This document shows, piece after piece, positions 58,023-64,000 of a stretch of DNA of 64,000 bases. Under the pieces are notes generated by a model that saw only the letters and a program-made list of their open reading frames with translations, did no database searches and was not told the origin of the DNA. The first letter of the stretch is position 1. Every line of letters begins with the position of its first letter. Source of the stretch: a bacterium (lineage in GTDB: Bacteria; Electryoneota; RPQS01; DYHQ01); contig JAUXGA010000006.1 in the NCBI GenBank assembly GCA_030622545.1, forward strand, positions 90,680 to 154,679, given 5' to 3'. The position numbers and the translations under genes are program-made.

Positions 58023-58053
58023 AACTTGATGTTCCATTTTGGAACATCAAGTT
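58023..58053. repeat. 31-bp palindrome upstream of the ORF6N gene
   Basis: The arms AACTTGATGTTCC (58023-58035) and GGAACATCAAGTT (58041-58053) flank ATTTT. All 31 bases are the exact reverse complement of 58285-58315 inside the ORF6N gene. Confidence 0.95.
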
Positions 58054-58092
58054 ATCTAAAATATTGTTATTTAATTGAATAACCCTTCCAAA

Positions 58093-58617
58093 ATGAGCCA
58101 ACTCGTACCTATCGAACGGATTGAAAATAGAATTTTCCTCGTCCGTGACCAGAAAGTCATGCTGGATCGTGACTTAGCTGAACTTTATGGTGTGGAGACC
58201 AGAAACCTGAACAAGGCTGTAACACGCAATATAGACAGGTTTCCGCCAGATTTCATGTTTTCACTAACCAAGGAGGAGTTCGAGAACTTGATGTTCCAAA
58301 ATGGAACATCAAGTTGGGGTGGAACGCGGAAACTGCCTCGCGCCTTTACCGAGCAAGGCGTGGCGATGCTATCGAGCGTGCTCCGCAGTGACCGAGCTGC
58401 TCAGGTTAATATTCTCATCATGCGCGCGTTTGTGAAAATGAGGGAAACGATTATTGCGCACAAGGATTTGGCTCGCAAGCTTGATGCAATGGAAGAGAAA
58501 TACGATGCAAGTTTCAGGATTGTTTTCGATGCCATCCGCAGGTTGATGAAACCGCCGTGCGTTCAAAGCAATTTATGGGAAGAAAGTTATGAAATTCGAT
58601 TGGTTCGACATATCTGA
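58093..58617 (+). CDS. ORF6N-domain (KilA-N-related) DNA-binding protein
   Basis: The protein has about 174 residues from ATG 58093. The ORF6N domain covers residues 5-110 ([58 protein letters not shown]). A coiled-coil part follows, ending [10 protein letters not shown]. After that the usual short C-terminus is replaced by unrelated residues that overlap the next gene, which suggests a recombination joint. The codons for [10 protein letters not shown] are an exact 31-bp palindrome repeated upstream. The function is likely DNA-binding regulation; the family is typical of phages and mobile islands. Confidence 0.88.
   Translation: MSQLVPIERIENRIFLVRDQKVMLDRDLAELYGVETRNLNKAVTRNIDRFPPDFMFSLTKEEFENLMFQNGTSSWGGTRKLPRAFTEQGVAMLSSVLRSDRAAQVNILIMRAFVKMRETIIAHKDLARKLDAMEEKYDASFRIVFDAIRRLMKPPCVQSNLWEESYEIRLVRHI
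58285..58315 (+). repeat. 31-bp palindrome inside the ORF6N coding sequence
   Basis: The arms AACTTGATGTTCC (58285-58297) and GGAACATCAAGTT (58303-58315) flank AAAAT. They encode [10 protein letters not shown] within the ORF6N domain and are identical, inverted, to the upstream copy. Confidence 0.95.
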
Positions 58618-59074
58618 TCAGAAACGATCTGACTGGGCAATGCTGTGTGAACCCGGCTGCTACAAAACCATTGAGCGGAGCGGATTACCTGATATACTCC
58701 CCGAAGCGCTGAAAGAAAAACTCGATAGTGCACTTATCATGGCTTCAGGGACATTAACGGGCACAGTGTATTACGTGGTAAATGCAAACAGAGTGGACTA
58801 TAAGGACGGAGCCATTGATCAGCAACCTTTCGGTTTGGCATTTGTAGGAGACGATCCGATTGGAAGCGGTTGTCTGGTGCAACATGGCACTTGGTCGGGC
58901 AGAACGACTGAGCCGCCCGAGGAATTCTGGCAAGTCATTGAGGAAAGTGGAATAGGTCATCGTTTTCCTCTTCCAGAACTGCCTGAAAAGCCTTACGGAA
59001 AAATTGAGGAGCTTAAAAAGCCAAGTCACAATGCTGCTTTTAGCACTGTCGTGAATCGCCTTAAAAAACAGTAA
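58589..59074 (+). CDS. hypothetical protein in the gap-pgk island
   Basis: I do not recognise this 161-residue protein. It is soluble, with no signal peptide. A helical N-terminal part ([19 protein letters not shown]) is followed by a beta-rich centre ([30 protein letters not shown]) and a proline-rich segment. It starts with GGGAAG upstream and overlaps the end of the ORF6N gene by 29 bases. It lies between the ORF6N and DUF262 genes and is more AT-rich than the glycolytic genes. Confidence 0.7.
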   Translation: MKFDWFDISDQKRSDWAMLCEPGCYKTIERSGLPDILPEALKEKLDSALIMASGTLTGTVYYVVNANRVDYKDGAIDQQPFGLAFVGDDPIGSGCLVQHGTWSGRTTEPPEEFWQVIEESGIGHRFPLPELPEKPYGKIEELKKPSHNAAFSTVVNRLKKQ

Positions 59075-59142
59075 TATTAGGCTTGATCGGTGTAGGAAAT
59101 CACATACCTGCACAACCAATAGTCAAAATTCTGGAGCTTTCA

Positions 59143-60858
59143 ATGGAACAAACTAGCACTCGCAAGATTAGTCTGTGGCTAACTCGGATTGATACAGGGC
59201 AGATACTACTTCCCCGCTTCCAGAGGGAGGAGGCATGGAGCCATTCGGATATTGAGGCCTTCTTGCAGTCAATTTTACAGGGACTACCGGTGGGAGCTGT
59301 CCTCGTATTACAGGTTGGTGATGAACAACCCTTCAAAACACGTCCAATCGAAGGAGCTCCGAAGACGAAGGAGCGTTGTGTTGAACACTTACTAGACGGG
59401 CAACAACGCCTGACAGCTCTATGGCGCGCACTCTATGATAGATATGATGACAGAGCCTACTTCGTGAGGAAAGATAAATCACCAGATGACGAAGGATTTG
59501 TTGAGAGTGTAAGGCGCCGGGAAAGAGATGGAAAGTGGTATCCCAGGTGGCTGGATTCTCCGAGTCGGATATGCGAAAAGGGCTACATACCTCTTTGGCT
59601 TCTACGTCCCAATTGCGGTATCGATAAGGTTCAAAATTTCTGCCAGCAAGCCCTCGGAACTTCGGAAGAATACCTTAATTTGGTAAATTGGATACTGAAA
59701 TTCCGGGAAATCGTGGGCCTTTACGAAATACCCCTACTATTGTTGGATGTCCGTACACCAAAACACGTTGCTATTGATGTGTTTTTAAAACTGAATACTA
59801 AGTCGGTCCGTCTGACGGCGTTCGACATTTGTGTTGCTCAAGCAGAACAAGATACTGGGGCTTCTTTACGTGATCTCTTGGCAGAGTTGATATCCAAAGT
59901 GCCTGAGGTAGAATTCTATACAGACGCGCCACAAGATCTTGTTCTCAGTTCTTCGGCTCTTCGGCAGAACATGGAGCCGAGGCGCAGAAGCTTTATGGAT
60001 TTAAATCTCGAACAGGTTGTTGATGAATGGGACTTGTTGACCGAGAGCATCAAAGGTGCAGTTCAATTCTTAGAAGATGAACGCATTTATGACTCCAGAA
60101 GGCTCCCAACGACTGTTGTACTTCCGGTACTTGCTGCGCTTCATGAGCATTTGCCTGTTGATCCTGATGACCTAGGGAAAAGCCGGACAATTCTTAGAAA
60201 ATATCTTTGGCGGGCGTTTCTCACAGATAGATATGAAAGTGCAACTCCAACTCATACACTGCAGGACTACCGGGCTTTACGCTTGGTATTTCGCGGTGAA
60301 GATGCCGAGGACAGCGTTCCGGCCTTGGACGAGGGAACCTATGCACTGCCATCAGTGGAAGATTTATTGCAAGCTGGATGGCCAAAAACTAGAGATATTT
60401 TAGCACGGGGAATTTTAGCCGCAACGTTACAGCGTCCCGCGCTTGACATAGCCGATGGGTCACCTATAAGCCGTGACAACATCCGGAAGAGAGAATACCA
60501 CCACCTTTTCCCGGAAAAGATCTTCGAGGATGTTGGCCTAAAGACTTCGTTAGGTAATAAAGCTCTTAACTGCACTCTTCTATCATGGCGTACAAATCGC
60601 CGCATAGCAGCGAAGGAACCACTTGAATACTTGCAGGAACGCACAAAACGGGGGTTACCCGAGGATGCGCTGCAAAAGCGCATCGAGACACATCTCATTC
60701 CATATGAAAAACTCGCGGTAGGTAGATACGATGACATAATAGACTCAGCGGCCAAGAAACAAAGAATCGGGGAGGACTACGACGCATTTTTGAAAGCTCG
60801 AGCGGAATTAGTGAAAGAAGTTATCGATAAACTCTGTAAAGGTACCGAATTGACATGA
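59143..60858 (+). CDS. DUF262/HNH protein, GmrSD-like
   Basis: The 571-residue protein has an N-terminal DUF262 domain (LPRFQREEAWS at 23-33; DGQQRLTAL at 85-93, the ParB-like nucleotide-binding motif) and a C-terminal HNH/DUF1524-type motif (EYHHLFPEKIF near 452, then LNCTLLSWRTNRRI). The architecture is that of single-chain GmrSD-type modification-dependent restriction enzymes and of related DUF262 defence proteins. I start at ATG 59143 (GGAG upstream) instead of 59083. A defence role is inferred from the family. Confidence 0.88.
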   Translation: MEQTSTRKISLWLTRIDTGQILLPRFQREEAWSHSDIEAFLQSILQGLPVGAVLVLQVGDEQPFKTRPIEGAPKTKERCVEHLLDGQQRLTALWRALYDRYDDRAYFVRKDKSPDDEGFVESVRRRERDGKWYPRWLDSPSRICEKGYIPLWLLRPNCGIDKVQNFCQQALGTSEEYLNLVNWILKFREIVGLYEIPLLLLDVRTPKHVAIDVFLKLNTKSVRLTAFDICVAQAEQDTGASLRDLLAELISKVPEVEFYTDAPQDLVLSSSALRQNMEPRRRSFMDLNLEQVVDEWDLLTESIKGAVQFLEDERIYDSRRLPTTVVLPVLAALHEHLPVDPDDLGKSRTILRKYLWRAFLTDRYESATPTHTLQDYRALRLVFRGEDAEDSVPALDEGTYALPSVEDLLQAGWPKTRDILARGILAATLQRPALDIADGSPISRDNIRKREYHHLFPEKIFEDVGLKTSLGNKALNCTLLSWRTNRRIAAKEPLEYLQERTKRGLPEDALQKRIETHLIPYEKLAVGRYDDIIDSAAKKQRIGEDYDAFLKARAELVKEVIDKLCKGTELT

Positions 60859-60944
60859 TGATTGTTCTGATCTCTACAACATAGCTCCACCAAGTTCTTA
60901 GATAATGTTTCCCGTTTGGTATATTCACAAGGGTGTGGTACTCC

Positions 60945-62138
60945 ATGAACAAACTCACCATTGACCAAATCAATCTTAAGGGCAAGCGCGTTCTCGTGCG
61001 TGTTGACTTTAATGTGCCCATCAAAGAGGGGAACGTTGCGGATGATACGCGCATTGTCGCGTCGCTGCCGACGATTCGGAAAATTATCGCGGATGGTGGG
61101 CGAGCGATTCTGATGTCGCACTTAGGCCGTCCCAAAGGCGAACGCAAACCGGAATTCTCACTGGCTCCGGTCGCACAAAAACTTTCCGAGCTTCTGAAAC
61201 AGCCCGTGCCACTCGCACCTGACTGTATCGGCGAAGAAACTGAAGCAATGACAGCGGCATTACGCGATGGCGATTGCCTGCTTTTGGAAAATGTTCGTTT
61301 CCATAAGGAAGAGACAAAAAACGAACCGGAGTTCGCAAAAAAGCTCGCGATGCTTGGCGATGTCTATATCAACGACGCTTTCGGCAGCGCGCACCGCGCT
61401 CATGCGTCAACCGAAGGTGTAACCAAATTTCTTTCTCCGTGTGTCGCCGGTTACCTGATGCAGAAAGAGCTGGACTATCTCGGTAAAGCTCTGGCGAATC
61501 CAGCCCGACCATTCGTAGCGATATTAGGCGGCGCCAAAATTTCCGGCAAGATTGATGTGCTTGAAAGCCTGCTTTCCAAAGTGGACGAGCTTATTATCGG
61601 CGGAGGCATGGCTTATACGTTTTTAAAGGCGCAAGGCGGAAGGGTGGGCAGGTCTCTCGTGGAGGTTGACAAAATCAACTTAGCTTGCGATATTATAAAG
61701 CTATCAAAGACTCGTAGGGTCAGCATAAATCTGCCCCAGGATTCGAGGGTCGCGGCTGAAATCCGGGATGGGGAAGCTGTACAGGTTGTCCCTTCTAACT
61801 CTATTCCTGACAAGCTCTTAGGCGTGGATATCGGCCCGAAAGCGGAAGCGGCCTTTGCCGGAATAATCCAGAAGGCTAAAACAGTCGTCTGGAACGGCCC
61901 GATGGGTATCTTTGAAACAGAGGCATTCGGGCACGGGACGCGCGCGATTGCAGAGGCTCTGGTCAACGCCACCAAAAACGGCGCAACGACGATTGTCGGC
62001 GGCGGTGATTCCGCAGCCGCGATTGCGAAATATGGATTCACGAAAGATGTCTCGCATGTTTCGACAGGCGGCGGGGCGTCATTGGAATTTTTAGAAGGAA
62101 AGGCGCTGCCGGGAGTGGCGGCACTCACGGACGCGTAA
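60945..62138 (+). CDS. pgk: phosphoglycerate kinase
   Basis: The protein has about 397 residues. [44 protein letters not shown] and the nucleotide-binding [12 protein letters not shown] and GGGDSAAAI are all standard. ATG 60945 matches the usual N-terminus ([18 protein letters not shown]); a GTG at 60933 is also in frame. The island separates it from gap. tpiA follows after 3 bases. Confidence 0.97.
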   Translation: MNKLTIDQINLKGKRVLVRVDFNVPIKEGNVADDTRIVASLPTIRKIIADGGRAILMSHLGRPKGERKPEFSLAPVAQKLSELLKQPVPLAPDCIGEETEAMTAALRDGDCLLLENVRFHKEETKNEPEFAKKLAMLGDVYINDAFGSAHRAHASTEGVTKFLSPCVAGYLMQKELDYLGKALANPARPFVAILGGAKISGKIDVLESLLSKVDELIIGGGMAYTFLKAQGGRVGRSLVEVDKINLACDIIKLSKTRRVSINLPQDSRVAAEIRDGEAVQVVPSNSIPDKLLGVDIGPKAEAAFAGIIQKAKTVVWNGPMGIFETEAFGHGTRAIAEALVNATKNGATTIVGGGDSAAAIAKYGFTKDVSHVSTGGGASLEFLEGKALPGVAALTDA

Positions 62139-62141
62139 ATC

Positions 62142-62915
62142 ATGTTACTCGCTGCAAATTGGAAAATGAACAAAACTCCCACCGAGGCGCGAGCTTTCGT
62201 GCGGGAGTATTTGGTCGCGTTACCGAGGGATGTCAAGACACCGACGGTGATTCTTCCTCCATTCCCTGCGCTCACTGTTTTAGCGGAAGAATTGGAAGAC
62301 GTTCCGCCGGAAAAAGTCAGCTTTGGCGCGCAGAATCTTCACAATGAAGTCAAAGGCGCTTTTACCGGCGAAGTCAGCGCATCAATGCTGAAAGATTGCG
62401 GATGCCGCTGGGCAACTGTCGGACACAGCGAACGCCGACGTATCTTCGGAGAACAAAACGAGTTTCTGAATAAAAAATTACGCGCCGCGCTCTCTCAGAA
62501 TCTTACGCCGATCTACTGCATCGGCGAAACCCTTGAAGAACGCGAAGCCGGCAAACTCGAAGAAATCCTCGTCACCCAGCTTACGGAAGGCTTCGAAGGT
62601 TTGAGCAGCGCCAGTGTCGAGCGCACGGTGATTGCTTATGAACCGGTCTGGGCTATCGGCACCGGCAAAACCGCTACGCCTGAGCAGGCTCAGGAAGCGC
62701 ATGCGTTTGTGCGCAGAACCTTGGCGGACAAGCTGCAGGTGAACGCGCGCAAAATGGAAATTCTCTATGGCGGAAGTGTGACGCCGGAGAATGCTTACTC
62801 GTTATTATCACAAAAAGATATCGATGGCGCCCTCGTCGGAGGGGCAAGCTTGAAAGTTGACAGTCTTCTGTCGCTGCTTGCCGCTTCGGACAGGGTGTTG
62901 CAGGAGAAAAAGTAA
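62142..62915 (+). CDS. tpiA: triosephosphate isomerase
   Basis: The 257-residue barrel enzyme has the catalytic Lys in AANWKMNK, His in VGHSERR, Glu in AYEPVWAIGTG and the phosphate-binding GGSVTPENA and GALVGGASLK. It is three bases after pgk and its stop overlaps the secG start by one base (TAATG). Length is normal. Confidence 0.97.
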   Translation: MLLAANWKMNKTPTEARAFVREYLVALPRDVKTPTVILPPFPALTVLAEELEDVPPEKVSFGAQNLHNEVKGAFTGEVSASMLKDCGCRWATVGHSERRRIFGEQNEFLNKKLRAALSQNLTPIYCIGETLEEREAGKLEEILVTQLTEGFEGLSSASVERTVIAYEPVWAIGTGKTATPEQAQEAHAFVRRTLADKLQVNARKMEILYGGSVTPENAYSLLSQKDIDGALVGGASLKVDSLLSLLAASDRVLQEKK

Positions 62916-63352
62916 TGTATGGGATTTTGATTGTCATTCAGCTAATAATTTCTGTTTTGCTCGTCGTTGTCATTTTAATGCAGGCTTCCAAGGGAGGCGG
63001 ACTGGCGGGAATCGCGGGCGGGATGAGCAGCTCGGCGGTCTTCGGAGGACGCAGCGCGGCGAATTTCTTGTCGCGTTCGACAACGATTCTGGCCGTGCTT
63101 TTCATGCTGATTTGTCTGACGCTTGCGTTGCTGTCAAAAGCTCGAACCTCGCCGCGAAGTGTCACGCAAACGGAAGCCGTACAGCCGATTAGTCCGGTAC
63201 CGACAACCGGCAGCGAAGCCATTCCCGTTACCGGAGGAACGCCATCCGCTGGTGAGGGAGCGCCGCAAGTAACTCCAGTGGAAGGTCAGCCGCCTCCGCA
63301 AGGCCAGACCACACCGCCGCCTTCCGGTCAACAACCTTCATCGTCACCGTAA
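62915..63352 (+). CDS. secG: protein translocase subunit SecG
   Basis: The 145-residue protein has two transmembrane helices (LIVIQLIISVLLVVVILMQ; STTILAVLFMLICLTLALL) joined by ASKGGGLAGIAGGMSSSAVFGGR, the SecG signature, and an extended Pro/Gln/Ser-rich tail. It is part of the SecYEG channel. The tpiA-secG order is common in bacteria. It is coupled to tpiA by a TAATG overlap. Confidence 0.95.
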   Translation: MYGILIVIQLIISVLLVVVILMQASKGGGLAGIAGGMSSSAVFGGRSAANFLSRSTTILAVLFMLICLTLALLSKARTSPRSVTQTEAVQPISPVPTTGSEAIPVTGGTPSAGEGAPQVTPVEGQPPPQGQTTPPPSGQQPSSSP

Positions 63353-63378
63353 GAAGGCTTACGTAATTTATTTTGGCT

Positions 63379-63462
63379 GCCCGAGTGGTGAAATTGGTAG
63401 ACACACCATCTTGAGGGGGTGGCGCCTTAACGGGTGTGCCGGTTCGAATCCGGCCTCGGGCA
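63379..63462 (+). tRNA. tRNA-Leu (GAG)
   Basis: An 84-nt class II tRNA: the acceptor GCCCGAG pairs with CTCGGGC, the discriminator is A, the anticodon loop is TTGAGGG (anticodon GAG), the variable arm is GGCGCCTTAACGGGTGT and the T-loop is TTCGAAT. CCA is not encoded. Confidence 0.96.
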
Positions 63463-63469
63463 CAAAAAT

Positions 63470-63496
63470 AGCCCGGTCAGACTATTTGGCCGGGCT
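63470..63496 (+). terminator. terminator after tRNA-Leu
   Basis: The stem AGCCCGGTC (63470-63478) with GGCCGGGCT (63488-63496) has one G-T pair; moderately T-rich sequence follows. Confidence 0.7.
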
Positions 63497-63521
63497 GTGT
63501 TGTTTGAATTGGGGAGATGTT

Positions 63522-64000
63522 ATGAAAAGAATTATAGGTTTTGTTCTAATCGCTGTTCTGGGATTAAGCTGTCGCTGGGCTTACGCCCAACAATATGAAT
63601 ATCCCACGGCGGATACGGCGGCATATCCTCGCAAAATGACCGGTGAGGAGTTGGTGAAGTTGATGCTAATTGAGACGAGAGACACACTCCGAATTGACTC
63701 GACGCGCTTCACTTCAGAGGTGAGCATACCTGAAGGTTCGCATATTCAAAGACCGATCATACTAGTTAGATGCCTATTCGATCAAGAGGTGATTTCTTCT
63801 TTCGTGAAATATGATTCCGCATTTACATGTGCTAGATGCTGGTTTTCAGGCAACGCTGATTTTGGGGTGAGCACCTTTTCCGACTATGCTTTTTTCAGGG
63901 TGAGCACCTTTTCCGGCGATGCTGGTTTCCGGGGGAGCACTTTTTCCGACGATGCTAGTTTCGTATGGAGTACCTTTTCCGGCGATGCCGATTTCGGAAA
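63522..64000 (+). CDS. exported repeat protein, 3' end outside the window
   Basis: ATG 63522 (GGGGAG ahead of it) opens a frame that runs off the window after 159 codons. There is a signal sequence (RIIGFVLIAVLGLSC, then AYAQ), which could be lipoprotein type or cleaved after AYA. From about residue 110 a tandem repeat of about 12 residues appears: STFSDYAFFRV, STFSGDAGFRG, STFSDDASFVW, STFSGDADFG. This resembles the F-type pentapeptide (right-handed beta-helix) repeats, with two units per period. The repeats are near-identical at DNA level, so copy number could vary. Confidence 0.75.
   Translation, partial: MKRIIGFVLIAVLGLSCRWAYAQQYEYPTADTAAYPRKMTGEELVKLMLIETRDTLRIDSTRFTSEVSIPEGSHIQRPIILVRCLFDQEVISSFVKYDSAFTCARCWFSGNADFGVSTFSDYAFFRVSTFSGDAGFRGSTFSDDASFVWSTFSGDADFG

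Noticed and set aside
57063..58037. 324-residue minus-strand frame opposite gap
   Set aside because: It is antisense to a fully conserved gap gene and has no recognisable domain.

Overview
The window is about 64 kb of bacterial chromosome with a GC content a little above 50 percent. It is gene-dense and ends in incomplete genes on both sides. The organism is Gram-negative: it carries the Kdo genes kdsA and kdsB, several lipoproteins and a secreted M1 peptidase with a type IX secretion (YPNPFN-type) C-terminal tail. A large gingipain-family (C25) peptidase and a DUF5683 protein also fit the Fibrobacterota-Chlorobiota-Bacteroidota (FCB) group or a related candidate phylum. I cannot name the species.

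Layout. 1-6757: complex I genes nuoD(partial)-E-F-G-H, an unrelated lipoprotein gene, then nuoI; nuoJ to nuoN are not here. 6886-17071: nitronate monooxygenase-like protein, leucyl aminopeptidase, a membrane HdrD-like iron-sulfur oxidoreductase, a metallo-beta-lactamase-fold enzyme, a methionine-synthesis set (two core-MetE proteins and a homocysteine methyltransferase/MTHFR fusion) and a DHH phosphoesterase. 17105-26705 (minus): pyruvate phosphate dikinase, secreted M1 and C25 peptidases, cold-shock protein. 26706-28280: non-coding structure, hairpins, tRNA-Pro and an IS1-like remnant. 28281-32585: threonine catabolism (tdh, permease, kbl). 33886-46013 (minus): DNA methylase, proline dehydrogenase, cysteine synthase, small conserved genes, folate genes folB/folK, a nucleoside kinase, and kdsA/pyrG/kdsB separated by a transporter, a REP-associated (Y1) transposase and a dead acetyltransferase. 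46274-49839: unknown gene, then a pentapeptide-TIR gene split by an IS630 element. 49949-53358 (minus): thioredoxin lipoprotein, divergent alanine racemase homologue, repeat lipoprotein and a histone-H1-like protein with a zinc knuckle. 53946-55761: LexA-type promoter with DUF6504 and dinB. 55809-63352: glycolytic run pfk-gap-[island]-pgk-tpi-secG, in which the island holds an ORF6N gene, an unknown gene and a GmrSD-like DUF262/HNH gene. 63379-64000: tRNA-Leu and a partial repeat protein.

How it fits together. The PFK carries D104 and K124, the pair associated with pyrophosphate use, and the window also encodes PPDK, so a pyrophosphate-linked glycolysis is likely. Threonine and proline catabolic genes, two secreted peptidases and a cytosolic aminopeptidase suggest growth on peptides. 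At least three families of short hairpin repeats (REP-like) recur, and in two of them the base changes between copies keep the stem paired.

The strongest unusual signals are: (1) an exact 31-bp palindrome found both upstream of and inside the ORF6N gene, with a related palindrome just after gap; (2) a TIR gene whose reading frame is restored exactly by removing the IS630 copy; (3) a REP/transposase unit in which the REP supplies the transposase stop codon; (4) a tandem core-MetE pair in which one member has lost all zinc-ligand positions.
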